8,794 nt of DNA from an uncultured Lachnospiraceae bacterium (GTDB lineage: Bacteria > Bacillota > Clostridia > Lachnospirales > Lachnospiraceae), in NCBI GenBank assembly GCA_910586025.1, contig CAJUIO010000131.1, positions 1 to 8,794 of the forward strand, in the 5' to 3' direction. The stretch's first letter is position 1; every line of letters begins with the position of its first letter. Below are positions 1-5,421 of this stretch, piece after piece. A model generated the notes under the pieces. It searched no databases. It was not told the DNA's origin and worked only from the letters and a program-made list of their open reading frames with translations. Both the position numbers and the translations under genes were made by a program.

Positions 1-27
1 GAATACGACAGGGAGGTAAGGGCATGA
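1..27 (+). CDS. 3' end of an upstream gene (partial), probably an ECF transporter ATPase
   Basis: The first frame reads eight codons (EYDREVRA) and then TGA at 25-27. The stop shares an ATGA with the ecfT start at 24, a four-base overlap typical of translationally coupled genes in one operon. Eight residues cannot identify the protein. The idea that it is an EcfA ATPase rests only on the common ecfA-ecfA-ecfT gene order. Confidence 0.5.
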   Translation, partial: EYDREVRA

Positions 28-851
28 GCGCATCACTCTCCTATATCAAAAAGGATTCCCCCATACACAGGCTGTCCGGAAGCACCAAGTTCATATTTTT
101 CCTGATCTGGAGCATTGCGGCAATGACCACCTATGACACAAGGGTGCTGGTGACCATGTTTGCTCTTGGAGTGGTGTTTTTCGCGGTGTCAGGGCTGAAA
201 TGGAAGGATATCCGGTTCGCGTTTTTGTTTATGATGTGGCTGATCATCATGAATCTGATCGCACTGTTTGCCTTTGCGCCGGAGCAGGGCGTGGAGATCT
301 ACGGGACCAGGCATGAGATCGTGCACCTGTTCTGGAGATATTCCGTTCTCTGGGAGGAGCTGTTTTATCTGTTCAATTTCATGATGAAATACCTGGCAGT
401 GATTCCCGTGGCGCTTCTGTTCATTCTCGCCACAAATCCCAGTGAATTTGCGGCAAGCTTAAACAAGATCGGAGTAAGCTACAGGGTGGGATATTCCGTG
501 GCTATTGCGCTGCGGTATATTCCCGATATCCAGAGGGATTTCCATGATATTTCCCAGGCCCAGCAGGCAAGAGGGATTGACCTGAGCAGAAAGGACAAAT
601 TCACGGACAGACTCAAAAATTCGGCGGCAATCCTGTTTCCGCTTGTGCTCTCAAGCCTGCAGAGGATTGAGGTGATCTCCAACGCCATGGAGCTGCGGGG
701 ATTTGGCAAAAACAAGAAAAGGACCTGGATTGTGGAGCGGCCCTTTGGGCGGGCGGATTTTGCGGCCATTCTGGTGGCGGTGATCATGCTGGCAGTATCC
801 ATAGGCTTTATGGTGCATAACGGCGGCAGGTATTTTAATCCATTTATCTAA
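24..851 (+). CDS. ecfT: Energy-coupling factor transporter transmembrane protein EcfT
   Basis: EcfT is the membrane scaffold of ECF importers. It joins a pair of EcfA ATPases to interchangeable substrate-binding S components that bring in vitamins or metal ions. The 275-residue length is normal for the family. Hydrophobic segments lie near residues 22-36, 41-56, 64-84, 112-136 and 245-264. The long polar/amphipathic part (about 140-240) is the coupling domain and carries the two family signature motifs: a perfect Ala-Arg-Gly at 182-184 (QQARGID) and a second, ELRGFG, at 223-228, where the usual Ala is Leu. These short motifs insert into the ATPases. The ATG at 24 has GGGAGG at 11-16, seven bases upstream, and overlaps the preceding stop. 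No S component lies downstream, which fits a shared group II module whose S components are encoded elsewhere; the substrate therefore cannot be named. Confidence 0.93.
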   Translation: MSASLSYIKKDSPIHRLSGSTKFIFFLIWSIAAMTTYDTRVLVTMFALGVVFFAVSGLKWKDIRFAFLFMMWLIIMNLIALFAFAPEQGVEIYGTRHEIVHLFWRYSVLWEELFYLFNFMMKYLAVIPVALLFILATNPSEFAASLNKIGVSYRVGYSVAIALRYIPDIQRDFHDISQAQQARGIDLSRKDKFTDRLKNSAAILFPLVLSSLQRIEVISNAMELRGFGKNKKRTWIVERPFGRADFAAILVAVIMLAVSIGFMVHNGGRYFNPFI

Positions 852-863
852 AGAAACCCTTAA

Positions 864-893
864 TTTATTGCAAATTTCATTTGATTCATTACA
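864..893 (+). promoter_or_regulatory. Direct-repeat element A upstream of the LytTR response regulator
   Basis: TTTATTGCA at 864-872 and TTCATTACA at 885-893 form an imperfect 9-bp direct repeat with a 12-bp spacer (21-bp period, two helical turns). This is the geometry known for LytTR-family binding sites, although the bases do not match the published AgrA/VirR-type consensus. The same pair with the same spacing recurs at 1690-1719. Assigning it to the regulator encoded at 974 is inference. Confidence 0.55.
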
Positions 894-899
894 ACTAAA

Positions 900-928
900 A
901 TACTTCTTTCCAAAAAACTGCCGATATA
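900..928 (+). promoter_or_regulatory. Putative activated promoter of the LytTR response regulator
   Basis: The candidate -10 is GATATA at 923-928 within GCCGATAT (920-927), which equals the sigma-28/SigD -10 consensus. The -35 region at the matching distance (ATACTT, 900-905) is poor for sigma-A and also lacks the TAAA expected for sigma-28. A poor -35 placed six bases after the direct repeat suits a promoter that needs an activator. A second possible -10, TATAAG at 935-940, also lacks a partner. The -10 start lies 38 bp after the start of the second repeat, exactly as in the promoter at 1726-1754. Confidence 0.4.
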
Positions 929-973
929 TATTTGTATAAGAATGAGCGGTTAGATTTGGAGGGGGGCTTTTGA

Positions 974-1672
974 ATGCTTCAGATTGCGGTATGCGACGGC
1001 GATGAAATCATGGGAGAAAAGCTGAAGCAGTTAATTGAGCTGCGGCTGCAAAAGGAAGAGGGATACAGGGTATGGGTATTTGCCACCGGGCGGCAGCTCC
1101 TGGAATCAGGAGTTTCGTTTGACATTTTTTTCCTGGACATTGATCTTAGGGACATCAACGGCATTGACATGGCAAGGCAGCTGCGGCAGGAGTCCGAGGC
1201 TGTTATCGTGTTTGTCACAGCCCTGAAGGAATATATTTTTGACGCATTTGACGTACAGGCCTTTCAGTATCTTTTAAAGCCCATAGATGAACAGAAATTC
1301 TTTCAGGTTCTGGATAAGGCGGTGGCGGAGTGCAGAAGCATGAAGGAGGCGGAGCCGCTTGTCATCAGGGTGAAGGGGGTTCACAGAAACGTGCCGAAGG
1401 AGAATATTCTGTATGCGGAAAATGATGCGAGAAAGATCATTCTGCATTTGAAGGGCGAGCAGATCGCCTACTATTCCAAGATGAGCGAGCTGGAGGGTCT
1501 TTTGGGCAGACGGTTTTTCCGGTGTCACCGGGGATATCTTGTCAATCTGGGCGCTGTGAAGAGCTATGATACCGGCAGCATCCAGATTAAGAACGGTGAA
1601 ACCATTCTTATGGCAAAGCAGAAATACGGCGATTTTGTGGCCGCCTATATGGATTACCTGAGAAAAAAGTGA
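974..1672 (+). CDS. LytTR-family response regulator (receiver + LytTR DNA-binding domain)
   Basis: This 232-residue protein belongs to the AgrA/VirR/LytR class of two-component response regulators. Residues 1-120 are a receiver domain: acidic pocket D8/D10, phospho-acceptor D55 in FFLDIDL, switch T82 in VTAL, and the conserved K102-P103 in LLKPID. Residues about 128-230 are the LytTR domain, with the hallmark FFRCHRGYLVNL at 181-192 and a C-terminal helix ending YMDYLRKK. When phosphorylated, such proteins bind paired direct repeats upstream of activated promoters. The ATG at 974 has GGAGGGGGG at 958-966, seven bases upstream. No histidine kinase gene is adjacent on either side, so the signal is unknown. 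A matching direct-repeat element precedes both this gene and the next one, suggesting autoregulation plus control of the FliD-like gene. The exact regulon is inference. Confidence 0.92.
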   Translation: MLQIAVCDGDEIMGEKLKQLIELRLQKEEGYRVWVFATGRQLLESGVSFDIFFLDIDLRDINGIDMARQLRQESEAVIVFVTALKEYIFDAFDVQAFQYLLKPIDEQKFFQVLDKAVAECRSMKEAEPLVIRVKGVHRNVPKENILYAENDARKIILHLKGEQIAYYSKMSELEGLLGRRFFRCHRGYLVNLGAVKSYDTGSIQIKNGETILMAKQKYGDFVAAYMDYLRKK

Positions 1673-1689
1673 CACGGCATCCCGGCACG

Positions 1690-1719
1690 TTTATTGCAGA
1701 AAAACACCTTTTTATTACA
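1690..1719 (+). promoter_or_regulatory. Direct-repeat element B upstream of the FliD-like gene
   Basis: TTTATTGCA at 1690-1698 is identical to the first arm of element A. TTTATTACA at 1711-1719 differs from A's second arm (TTCATTACA) by one base. The spacer is again 12 bp. The spacers themselves do not resemble each other, so this looks like a conserved binding site rather than a recent duplication. The likely binder is the adjacent LytTR response regulator (inference from geometry and proximity). Confidence 0.55.
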
Positions 1720-1725
1720 TACCTA

Positions 1726-1754
1726 TTATGTATTTTGAGGGCAGGTACGATAAT
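1726..1754 (+). promoter_or_regulatory. Putative activated promoter of the FliD-like gene
   Basis: GATAAT at 1749-1754 (five of six to the sigma-A -10; its surround TACGATAA is six of eight to the sigma-28 -10) begins 38 bp after the start of the second repeat at 1711, exactly as in the upstream promoter. The -35 position (TTATGT, 1726-1731) is weak. Transcription would begin near 1761, giving a leader of about 88 bases that contains a small hairpin, GCCGC/GCGGC with an AAA loop, at 1803-1815. Confidence 0.42.
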
Positions 1755-1848
1755 TAATGTAGATGATCATTCGGATGGGCAGGCTTTTATCCATGGTTGT
1801 GTGCCGCAAAGCGGCGTATGAATATTTAGAAAAGGGCGGTGACAGGTT

Positions 1849-2583
1849 ATGCAGCATAATACAATCAGTCCTCTTATCACACAGAACAGGCTCCTTTCCC
1901 GTGCAAAAAGCGGGGCGAGGGCGCAGTCGGCGGCGATTGGATCTGCGATACAGAGAACAAATAATAATAACAAAAATAATTCCAGTTCTGTTAACAGCAG
2001 CAGCGAGACGAAGAAGAATAACAAGCTTATGGAGGAATCCAGGGAGAACTTTACCGCTCTTAAGAAAGCGGCGGAGGAAATGAAGGAGCGCGGCAGGAAG
2101 CTGCAGGATATCCTTGAGAAGGATACCGGAAATATGACAGAGGAGGAGGCTGCAAAATACAGGACCACTGTGGAAGAGAGAATTACTGATTTTGTGGACG
2201 GTTACAATTCTCTCATCAGAAAGCTGGATAAGGAAAACAGCGGTGCGAACGGAACCTATCTGAAACAGATCAAGGAGTATTTTGGCCGTTCCTCGTCTCT
2301 TTTGGGCGATATGGGGATTAAAGCTGACAGTGACGGGATTTTGTCGGTGGATAAGGAGCTTCTTAAGTCTGCGGAGCTTTCTGATTTGAAAACGGCCTTT
2401 GGAGGAAATGGCTCGTTTGCCGGTAAGGTCAGCGCCCGGGTTGAGGATATTATAGCCAATGCCCAGACGAATCTTGCGATTTTGAATAAAAGCCTGAATA
2501 CTGGAAATTATAGCTACAACAGAACAGGCAGCGATATCTACGATATACTGAACGGAAGCGGTAAATATGACGCTTCAAGATGA
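1849..2583 (+). CDS. Small FliD-like (flagellar cap C-terminal-like) protein
   Basis: The function is not established. The 244-residue product has no signal peptide and no membrane segment. Residues 1-37 are basic and polar; 38-59 are a low-complexity Asn/Ser stretch; about 60-92 form a charged helix, possibly coiled coil. Residues about 112-215 resemble the C-terminal part of the filament-cap protein FliD: ITDFVDGYNSLIRKL, then an LLGDMGIKADSDGILSVDKELL segment (150-172) matching the FliD pattern of a glycine-containing turn followed by D-G-x-L-x-x-D, then a helical tail. FliD itself is usually 450 residues or more, so this is a short or partial homologue; whether it is exported or works in motility is unknown. 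The ribosome binding site is weak (GGCGGTG, 1835-1841). The gene is monocistronic, ends in a strong terminator and sits behind the LytTR regulator with a matching promoter element. No other flagellar genes occur here. Confidence 0.72.
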   Translation: MQHNTISPLITQNRLLSRAKSGARAQSAAIGSAIQRTNNNNKNNSSSVNSSSETKKNNKLMEESRENFTALKKAAEEMKERGRKLQDILEKDTGNMTEEEAAKYRTTVEERITDFVDGYNSLIRKLDKENSGANGTYLKQIKEYFGRSSSLLGDMGIKADSDGILSVDKELLKSAELSDLKTAFGGNGSFAGKVSARVEDIIANAQTNLAILNKSLNTGNYSYNRTGSDIYDILNGSGKYDASR

Positions 2584-2616
2584 CGGCTGTAAGGCAGTGT
2601 TTTATATACTGACAGG

Positions 2617-2650
2617 ATAACCCGGGAAAGTGATTTCCCGGGTTATTTTT
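2617..2650 (+). terminator. Strong intrinsic terminator after the FliD-like gene
   Basis: A perfect 13-bp stem (ATAACCCGGGAAA at 2617-2629 with its complement at 2634-2646) encloses a GTGA loop at 2630-2633 and runs into TTTTT at 2646-2650. It lies 34 bases after the stop at 2583 and separates this unit from the next promoter. The stem is symmetrical, but the T-run is on the + strand only. Confidence 0.93.
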
Positions 2651-2671
2651 ATGCGCAGCCTTGCGAAGGAA

Positions 2672-2702
2672 GCGTCCTGGCTTCTCAAAAGTGCATCCTG
2701 GC
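2672..2702 (+). promoter_or_regulatory. Direct repeat upstream of the LytTR/DUF3021 operon, candidate operator
   Basis: GCGTCCTGGC (2672-2681) and GCATCCTGGC (2693-2702) match at nine of ten bases with a 21-bp period. They end ten bases before the -35 at 2713. The inverted core GCCAGG recurs at 2715-2720, overlapping the -35. The geometry is that of a LytTR site, so the regulator encoded at 2772 is the natural candidate (inference). Confidence 0.5.
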
Positions 2703-2712
2703 GCTTTCCCTA

Positions 2713-2740
2713 TTGCCAGGGGAGTGAAAGCTGTTAGAAT
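2713..2740 (+). promoter_or_regulatory. Sigma-A-type promoter of the LytTR/DUF3021/ABC operon
   Basis: TTGCCA (2713-2718) and TAGAAT (2735-2740) are each five of six to consensus, with a 16-bp spacer. Transcription would start near 2747, 25 bases before the ATG at 2772. The promoter lies inside the longer reading frame that opens at 2661, which argues against that upstream start. Confidence 0.68.
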
Positions 2741-2771
2741 AAAGGCACACAAACAGGAAAGGAAAAGTCGG

Positions 2772-3227
2772 ATGAAATTGACATTGAATAAGATTTCGGA
2801 GGGTGAGGAGGAAATTATCATCCGTTACCGGGAAATGACCGGCAGAATCGAGACGGTTATCGGGATCCTTCAGGGAACGGGGCAGAGAATCAGCGCCGAA
2901 TTCGAGGGAGGAAGGGCGTTTCTGGCGCCGGAGGAGATTTTATATCTGGAAAGCGTGGACGGAGCCGTCTTCGCCTATCTGAAGGACAGGGTGTGCAAAG
3001 TGGCGCAGAGTCTGGAAAGGCTGTCCGGCGTATATGCGGACAGGGGCTTTTTCCGGTGTTCCAAATCCATGGTTATCAACATATACAAGATCAGTTACTT
3101 AAAGAGCGAATCGGGGAACCGTATCCGGGCAACCATGGAGAATCAGGAGGAGGTCATGATCTCCCGCAGGTATGCAAAGCGGTTAAGACAGATTCTGAAG
3201 GGAGGGGAGAGCCGTGAACCGGTTTAG
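2772..3227 (+). CDS. LytTR DNA-binding domain regulator without receiver domain
   Basis: This 151-residue protein consists of a short N-terminal region (1-40) and a LytTR DNA-binding domain (about 43-143). The diagnostic segment FFRCSKSMVINIYKI at 93-107 parallels FFRCHRGYLVNL of the response regulator upstream. There is no receiver domain, so it is not controlled by phosphorylation. In streptococcal HdrR/BrsR-type systems such proteins are held inactive by a membrane protein encoded next to them, and a membrane protein gene does follow here, overlapping by 14 bases. The reading frame is open back to 2661, but the ATG at 2772 is preferred: it has AGGAAAGGA at 2755-2763 and the promoter lies upstream of it, whereas the extra 37 residues (MRRKRPGFSK...) would be read from promoter DNA. 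Probable autoregulator and controller of the downstream transporter (inference). Confidence 0.88.
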   Translation: MKLTLNKISEGEEEIIIRYREMTGRIETVIGILQGTGQRISAEFEGGRAFLAPEEILYLESVDGAVFAYLKDRVCKVAQSLERLSGVYADRGFFRCSKSMVINIYKISYLKSESGNRIRATMENQEEVMISRRYAKRLRQILKGGESREPV

Positions 3228-3699
3228 AGAGAGATTTGAACAGTATCTGCGCAGGGAGATTTCCATTGATTTTAAGACCTGCGCCTATCTTTTCTGCATT
3301 GCCTTTTTTTATTGCTGCTACCGTATCAGCCAGGGATCCTTTCTGGCAAATATTCTGCATCTTTTTGAGATGACGGCGGACGCTTATGTTGTGGGATATC
3401 TGCAGGTTTACCTGCTCGGCAATTTTGACGAGGCGAACAGGCTTGGAAGGCTGGAAGCGTTTGGAATAGCGCTCTGCAGTCTGTTCCACGGAGCGGCTTC
3501 CTTTATCCTGGGATGGTTTGAGGGAAAATGGCAGGTGTCAGTCTTTTTGGCGGTATTTATGATGAGCTGCTATATTACCGTCTTTTTCTGCAACAAAATA
3601 AAGAGAAGAGCCGATACGGAGAATCTGAACAGAATGCTGGCGGAATTCAAGAAGGGGGAAACATATGGAGAAGAATCCGGACAAAAATTATGCGATTGA
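3214..3699 (+). CDS. DUF3021-type membrane protein, LytTR partner
   Basis: The 161-residue product has four predicted membrane helices (about 22-36, 52-69, 84-102 and 106-126) and a charged cytoplasmic tail (127-161). Length, topology and position directly after a receiver-less LytTR gene match the DUF3021 family, the membrane half of LytTR regulatory systems. In characterised streptococcal pairs the membrane protein antagonises its LytTR regulator, releasing it on an unknown cue. The start is GTG at 3214, with GGAGGGGAG at 3201-3209; it overlaps the LytTR gene by 14 bases and the following ATPase gene by 35, so translation of the three is probably coupled. The family call rests on context and topology rather than a sharp motif. 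Confidence 0.75.
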   Translation: MNRFRERFEQYLRREISIDFKTCAYLFCIAFFYCCYRISQGSFLANILHLFEMTADAYVVGYLQVYLLGNFDEANRLGRLEAFGIALCSLFHGAASFILGWFEGKWQVSVFLAVFMMSCYITVFFCNKIKRRADTENLNRMLAEFKKGETYGEESGQKLCD

Positions 3700-4396
3700 G
3701 ATTTGTAATCTGACCAAGACGTACGGGAAAAAAAGAGGAGTAAGCGGCATATCCCTTCAGGTGGAGGAGGGCGATATCTTTGGATTCCTGGGGCCGAACG
3801 GCGCAGGAAAGTCCACGACCATACGGAGTATGCTGGGACTGCTTCACTTTCAGGCAGGAGAGATCAGACTGCTTTCCATGGATGCGTCACACAGGCGCAG
3901 GGAGGTTCTCGCCGGGGTGGGGTATATGCCGTCCGAGGCCATGTTTTATCCCTCCATGAAGGTAAAGGATGTGATACTCTTTGCGGCGGGGATCAGGAAA
4001 AAGGACTGCGGGAAGGAGGCGGAGCGGATCTGTCGGCTGCTCGGGGTGGATACGGAAAAGAGAATTCGGGAGCTTTCCCTGGGCAACCGGAAAAAGGTCA
4101 GCATTGTCTGCGCCATGCAGCACAGACCGCGGCTCCTTATTCTGGACGAACCCACGTCCGGTCTGGACCCGCTGATGCAGGAGGCGTTTTTCGGGCTGCT
4201 TCTGGAATATAACCGTCAGGGAACCACCTGCTTTCTTTCCTCCCATGTGCTCTCGGAGGTAAAGAAATACTGCCGGAATGCGGCGTTTATCAAGGACGGG
4301 AAAATTATCCGGAGGGACTCGGTCGAGGGGGCACCCCTGGATGAGCTGTTTATGCATTATTATGAGGAGGATAAGGATGACACTGCTGAAGCATGA
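3665..4396 (+). CDS. ABC transporter ATP-binding protein
   Basis: Nucleotide-binding subunit, 243 residues, that powers an exporter with the permease encoded next. Motifs in order: Walker A GPNGAGKST (43-51); a Q-loop region reading GYMPSE (86-91) that lacks the usual Gln, as is common in this ABC-2 exporter group; signature LSLGNRKKV (137-145); Walker B LLILDEP (157-163); D-loop SGLDP (165-169); switch His194. All catalytic elements are intact. The ATG at 3665 follows AAGGGGGAAA (3652-3661) and starts 35 bases before the DUF3021 stop. The signature with GNRKKV is typical of multidrug/antibiotic-peptide-type ABC-2 exporters such as those named YtrB or CcmA-like. The substrate cannot be read from sequence. 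Confidence 0.95.
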   Translation: MEKNPDKNYAIEICNLTKTYGKKRGVSGISLQVEEGDIFGFLGPNGAGKSTTIRSMLGLLHFQAGEIRLLSMDASHRRREVLAGVGYMPSEAMFYPSMKVKDVILFAAGIRKKDCGKEAERICRLLGVDTEKRIRELSLGNRKKVSIVCAMQHRPRLLILDEPTSGLDPLMQEAFFGLLLEYNRQGTTCFLSSHVLSEVKKYCRNAAFIKDGKIIRRDSVEGAPLDELFMHYYEEDKDDTAEA

Positions 4397-5165
4397 GATA
4401 AAAAGTAATCTTAAGGCCCTGCTCATCTGGGCGGGCTGCGTGGGATTTGGCTGCCTGGGCTGTCTTTTGCTGTTCGACGGGATCAGGGATGCCATGGAGC
4501 CTATGGCGGAGGTGTACGGGGAGATGGGAGCTTTTTCGGCGGCGCTGGGGCTTGACAAATTGAATGTGGCCGATATAGAGGGATATTTTGCCACGGAAAT
4601 CGCCCTGATTTTCGCGGTGGGCGGAGCCATGTTCGCGGCCATGACAGGTGCCGCTGCGCTCTCTAAAGAGGAGGAGGGCCATACGGCGGAATTTCTGTAT
4701 ACACTGCCCGTGGACAGGCTCTTCGTGGTCCTGTGGAAATATGCGGCTATGGTTGTGCTGATTGTTTTGTTCCAGATAATCTGTATCCTGTGTATTTTGG
4801 CGGGCTTTGCGGGGGTCGGCGAGATGCCGGATGCAGGGAGCCTTGTCCTGTTTTTCGGGACACAGCTTTTGATGCAGCTGGAGGTGGGCAGTGTCTGCTT
4901 TTTCGTCTCGTCCCTGTCCGGAAAAAAGCAGATCGGAGCAGCTGTGGGGTTATCCGTTCTGCTTTATGCAGCAGACGTGATGTGCAGGGTGGTTCCGGAT
5001 CTTGAGGCGCTTAAATACATTACTCCCTTTTATTTTTCCAATGCCGCTGACATTTTCGTGAATGGACGGGTGGAGAGAGGGCCTGCGCTGACGGGTATGC
5101 TGGTTCTTGTGATTTCCGGCTGCCTTGCCGCAGTTATCAGTCAAAAAAGAGATTTCAGCGCATAA
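4377..5165 (+). CDS. ABC-2 type transporter permease
   Basis: Membrane subunit partnered with the ATPase above: 262 residues from the ATG at 4377, with GAGGAGG at 4364-4370 six bases upstream. The frame is open to 4278, but those 33 extra residues are Arg-rich, overlap the ATPase gene and have no comparable ribosome binding site. About six hydrophobic segments are visible (near 14-33, 73-95, 119-145, 155-179, 185-202 and 237-254). The stretch LSKEEEGHTAEFLYTLPVDR (95-114) is the ABC-2 permease pattern of an acidic cluster, Gly-x-x-Glu, Leu and Pro-Val-x-Arg. The 20-base overlap with the ATPase stop implies coupled translation. Substrate unknown. Given control by a LytTR/membrane-protein pair, export of a toxic peptide or an envelope-stress role is plausible, but this is inference. 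No terminator is obvious after the stop. Confidence 0.85.
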   Translation: MTLLKHEIKSNLKALLIWAGCVGFGCLGCLLLFDGIRDAMEPMAEVYGEMGAFSAALGLDKLNVADIEGYFATEIALIFAVGGAMFAAMTGAAALSKEEEGHTAEFLYTLPVDRLFVVLWKYAAMVVLIVLFQIICILCILAGFAGVGEMPDAGSLVLFFGTQLLMQLEVGSVCFFVSSLSGKKQIGAAVGLSVLLYAADVMCRVVPDLEALKYITPFYFSNAADIFVNGRVERGPALTGMLVLVISGCLAAVISQKRDFSA

Positions 5166-5189
5166 TTTTGACAGGTAAAAATCATACTA

Positions 5190-5209
5190 ATCCTGAAGGA
5201 TGCGATAAC
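5190..5209 (+). promoter_or_regulatory. Weak promoter-like region upstream of rubredoxin
   Basis: The 85-base gap before rubredoxin holds a short inverted repeat, ATCCT-GA-AGGAT (5190-5201), abutting TGCGATAAC (5201-5209), an extended -10-like element without a clear -35. A perfect TTGACA at 5168-5173 has no -10 at the right distance. The rubredoxin gene may be read from this site or by run-on from the transporter operon; the sequence does not decide. Confidence 0.25.
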
Positions 5210-5250
5210 GGCGCATGATAAGCTGACGGCATCAAAGAAGGAGAAAAATT

Positions 5251-5406
5251 ATGCAATATATCTGTGAAGTGTGTGGCTATATTTATGATGAGGAAAAGGG
5301 TGAGCCCGAGAAAGGGATCGAGCCCGGAACCAAGTGGGAGGATCTTCCCGAGGATTACATCTGCCCTCTGTGCCAGATGGGAAAACAGTTTTTCAAACAG
5401 GCATAG
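5251..5406 (+). CDS. Rubredoxin
   Basis: A 51-residue one-iron electron carrier. The iron is held by four cysteines, C5 and C8 in CEVCGYIYD and C38 and C41 in CPLC; both the CxxCGY and CPxC knuckles are canonical. PGTKWEDLPEDYICPLC (25-41) is the family core, with the aromatic residues W29 and Y36 in place. Rubredoxins carry single electrons in the cytoplasm of anaerobes, for example to oxygen- or peroxide-scavenging enzymes. The ATG at 5251 has AAGGAG at 5238-5243. The stop is 15 bases before the ATG of the gamma-delta oxidoreductase gene, so the two are almost certainly cotranscribed. It may accept electrons from that oxidoreductase (inference). The gene is short enough to be missed by ORF filters. 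Confidence 0.96.
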   Translation: MQYICEVCGYIYDEEKGEPEKGIEPGTKWEDLPEDYICPLCQMGKQFFKQA

Positions 5407-5421
5407 AAAGAGGGGGATGTG

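Noticed and set aside
1795..1848. Possible cyclic-di-GMP-I riboswitch (CGCAAAGC near a motility-like gene)
   Set aside because: Only the short GCAAAGC-like string is present; the upstream conserved segment, the paired P1 helix and the receptor helix cannot be built, and the leader is too short.
1957..1984. AAT/AAC-rich run as a microsatellite or phase-variable repeat
   Set aside because: The run is imperfect (AATAATAATAAC then AAAAATAATTCC), encodes an Asn stretch in frame and has too few pure units for likely slippage.
1763..2083. 106-codon frame starting in the leader of the FliD-like gene
   Set aside because: No ribosome binding site, mostly overlaps the FliD-like gene in another frame, and becomes Arg-rich nonsense.
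2661..2771. 37-residue N-terminal extension of the second LytTR protein
   Set aside because: It would be translated from DNA holding the -35, -10 and direct repeats, and the start follows the terminator T-run directly. ATG 2772 has a proper ribosome binding site.
4278..4376. 33-residue N-terminal extension of the permease
   Set aside because: Arg-rich sequence overlapping the ATPase gene without a good ribosome binding site; ATG 4377 is preceded by GAGGAGG.
3887..4642. 251-codon open frame on the minus strand
   Set aside because: It covers the ABC ATPase and the start of the permease on the opposite strand; composition is that of a shadow frame.
5168..5173. Perfect TTGACA as the rubredoxin promoter
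   Set aside because: No acceptable -10 occurs 15-19 bases downstream.
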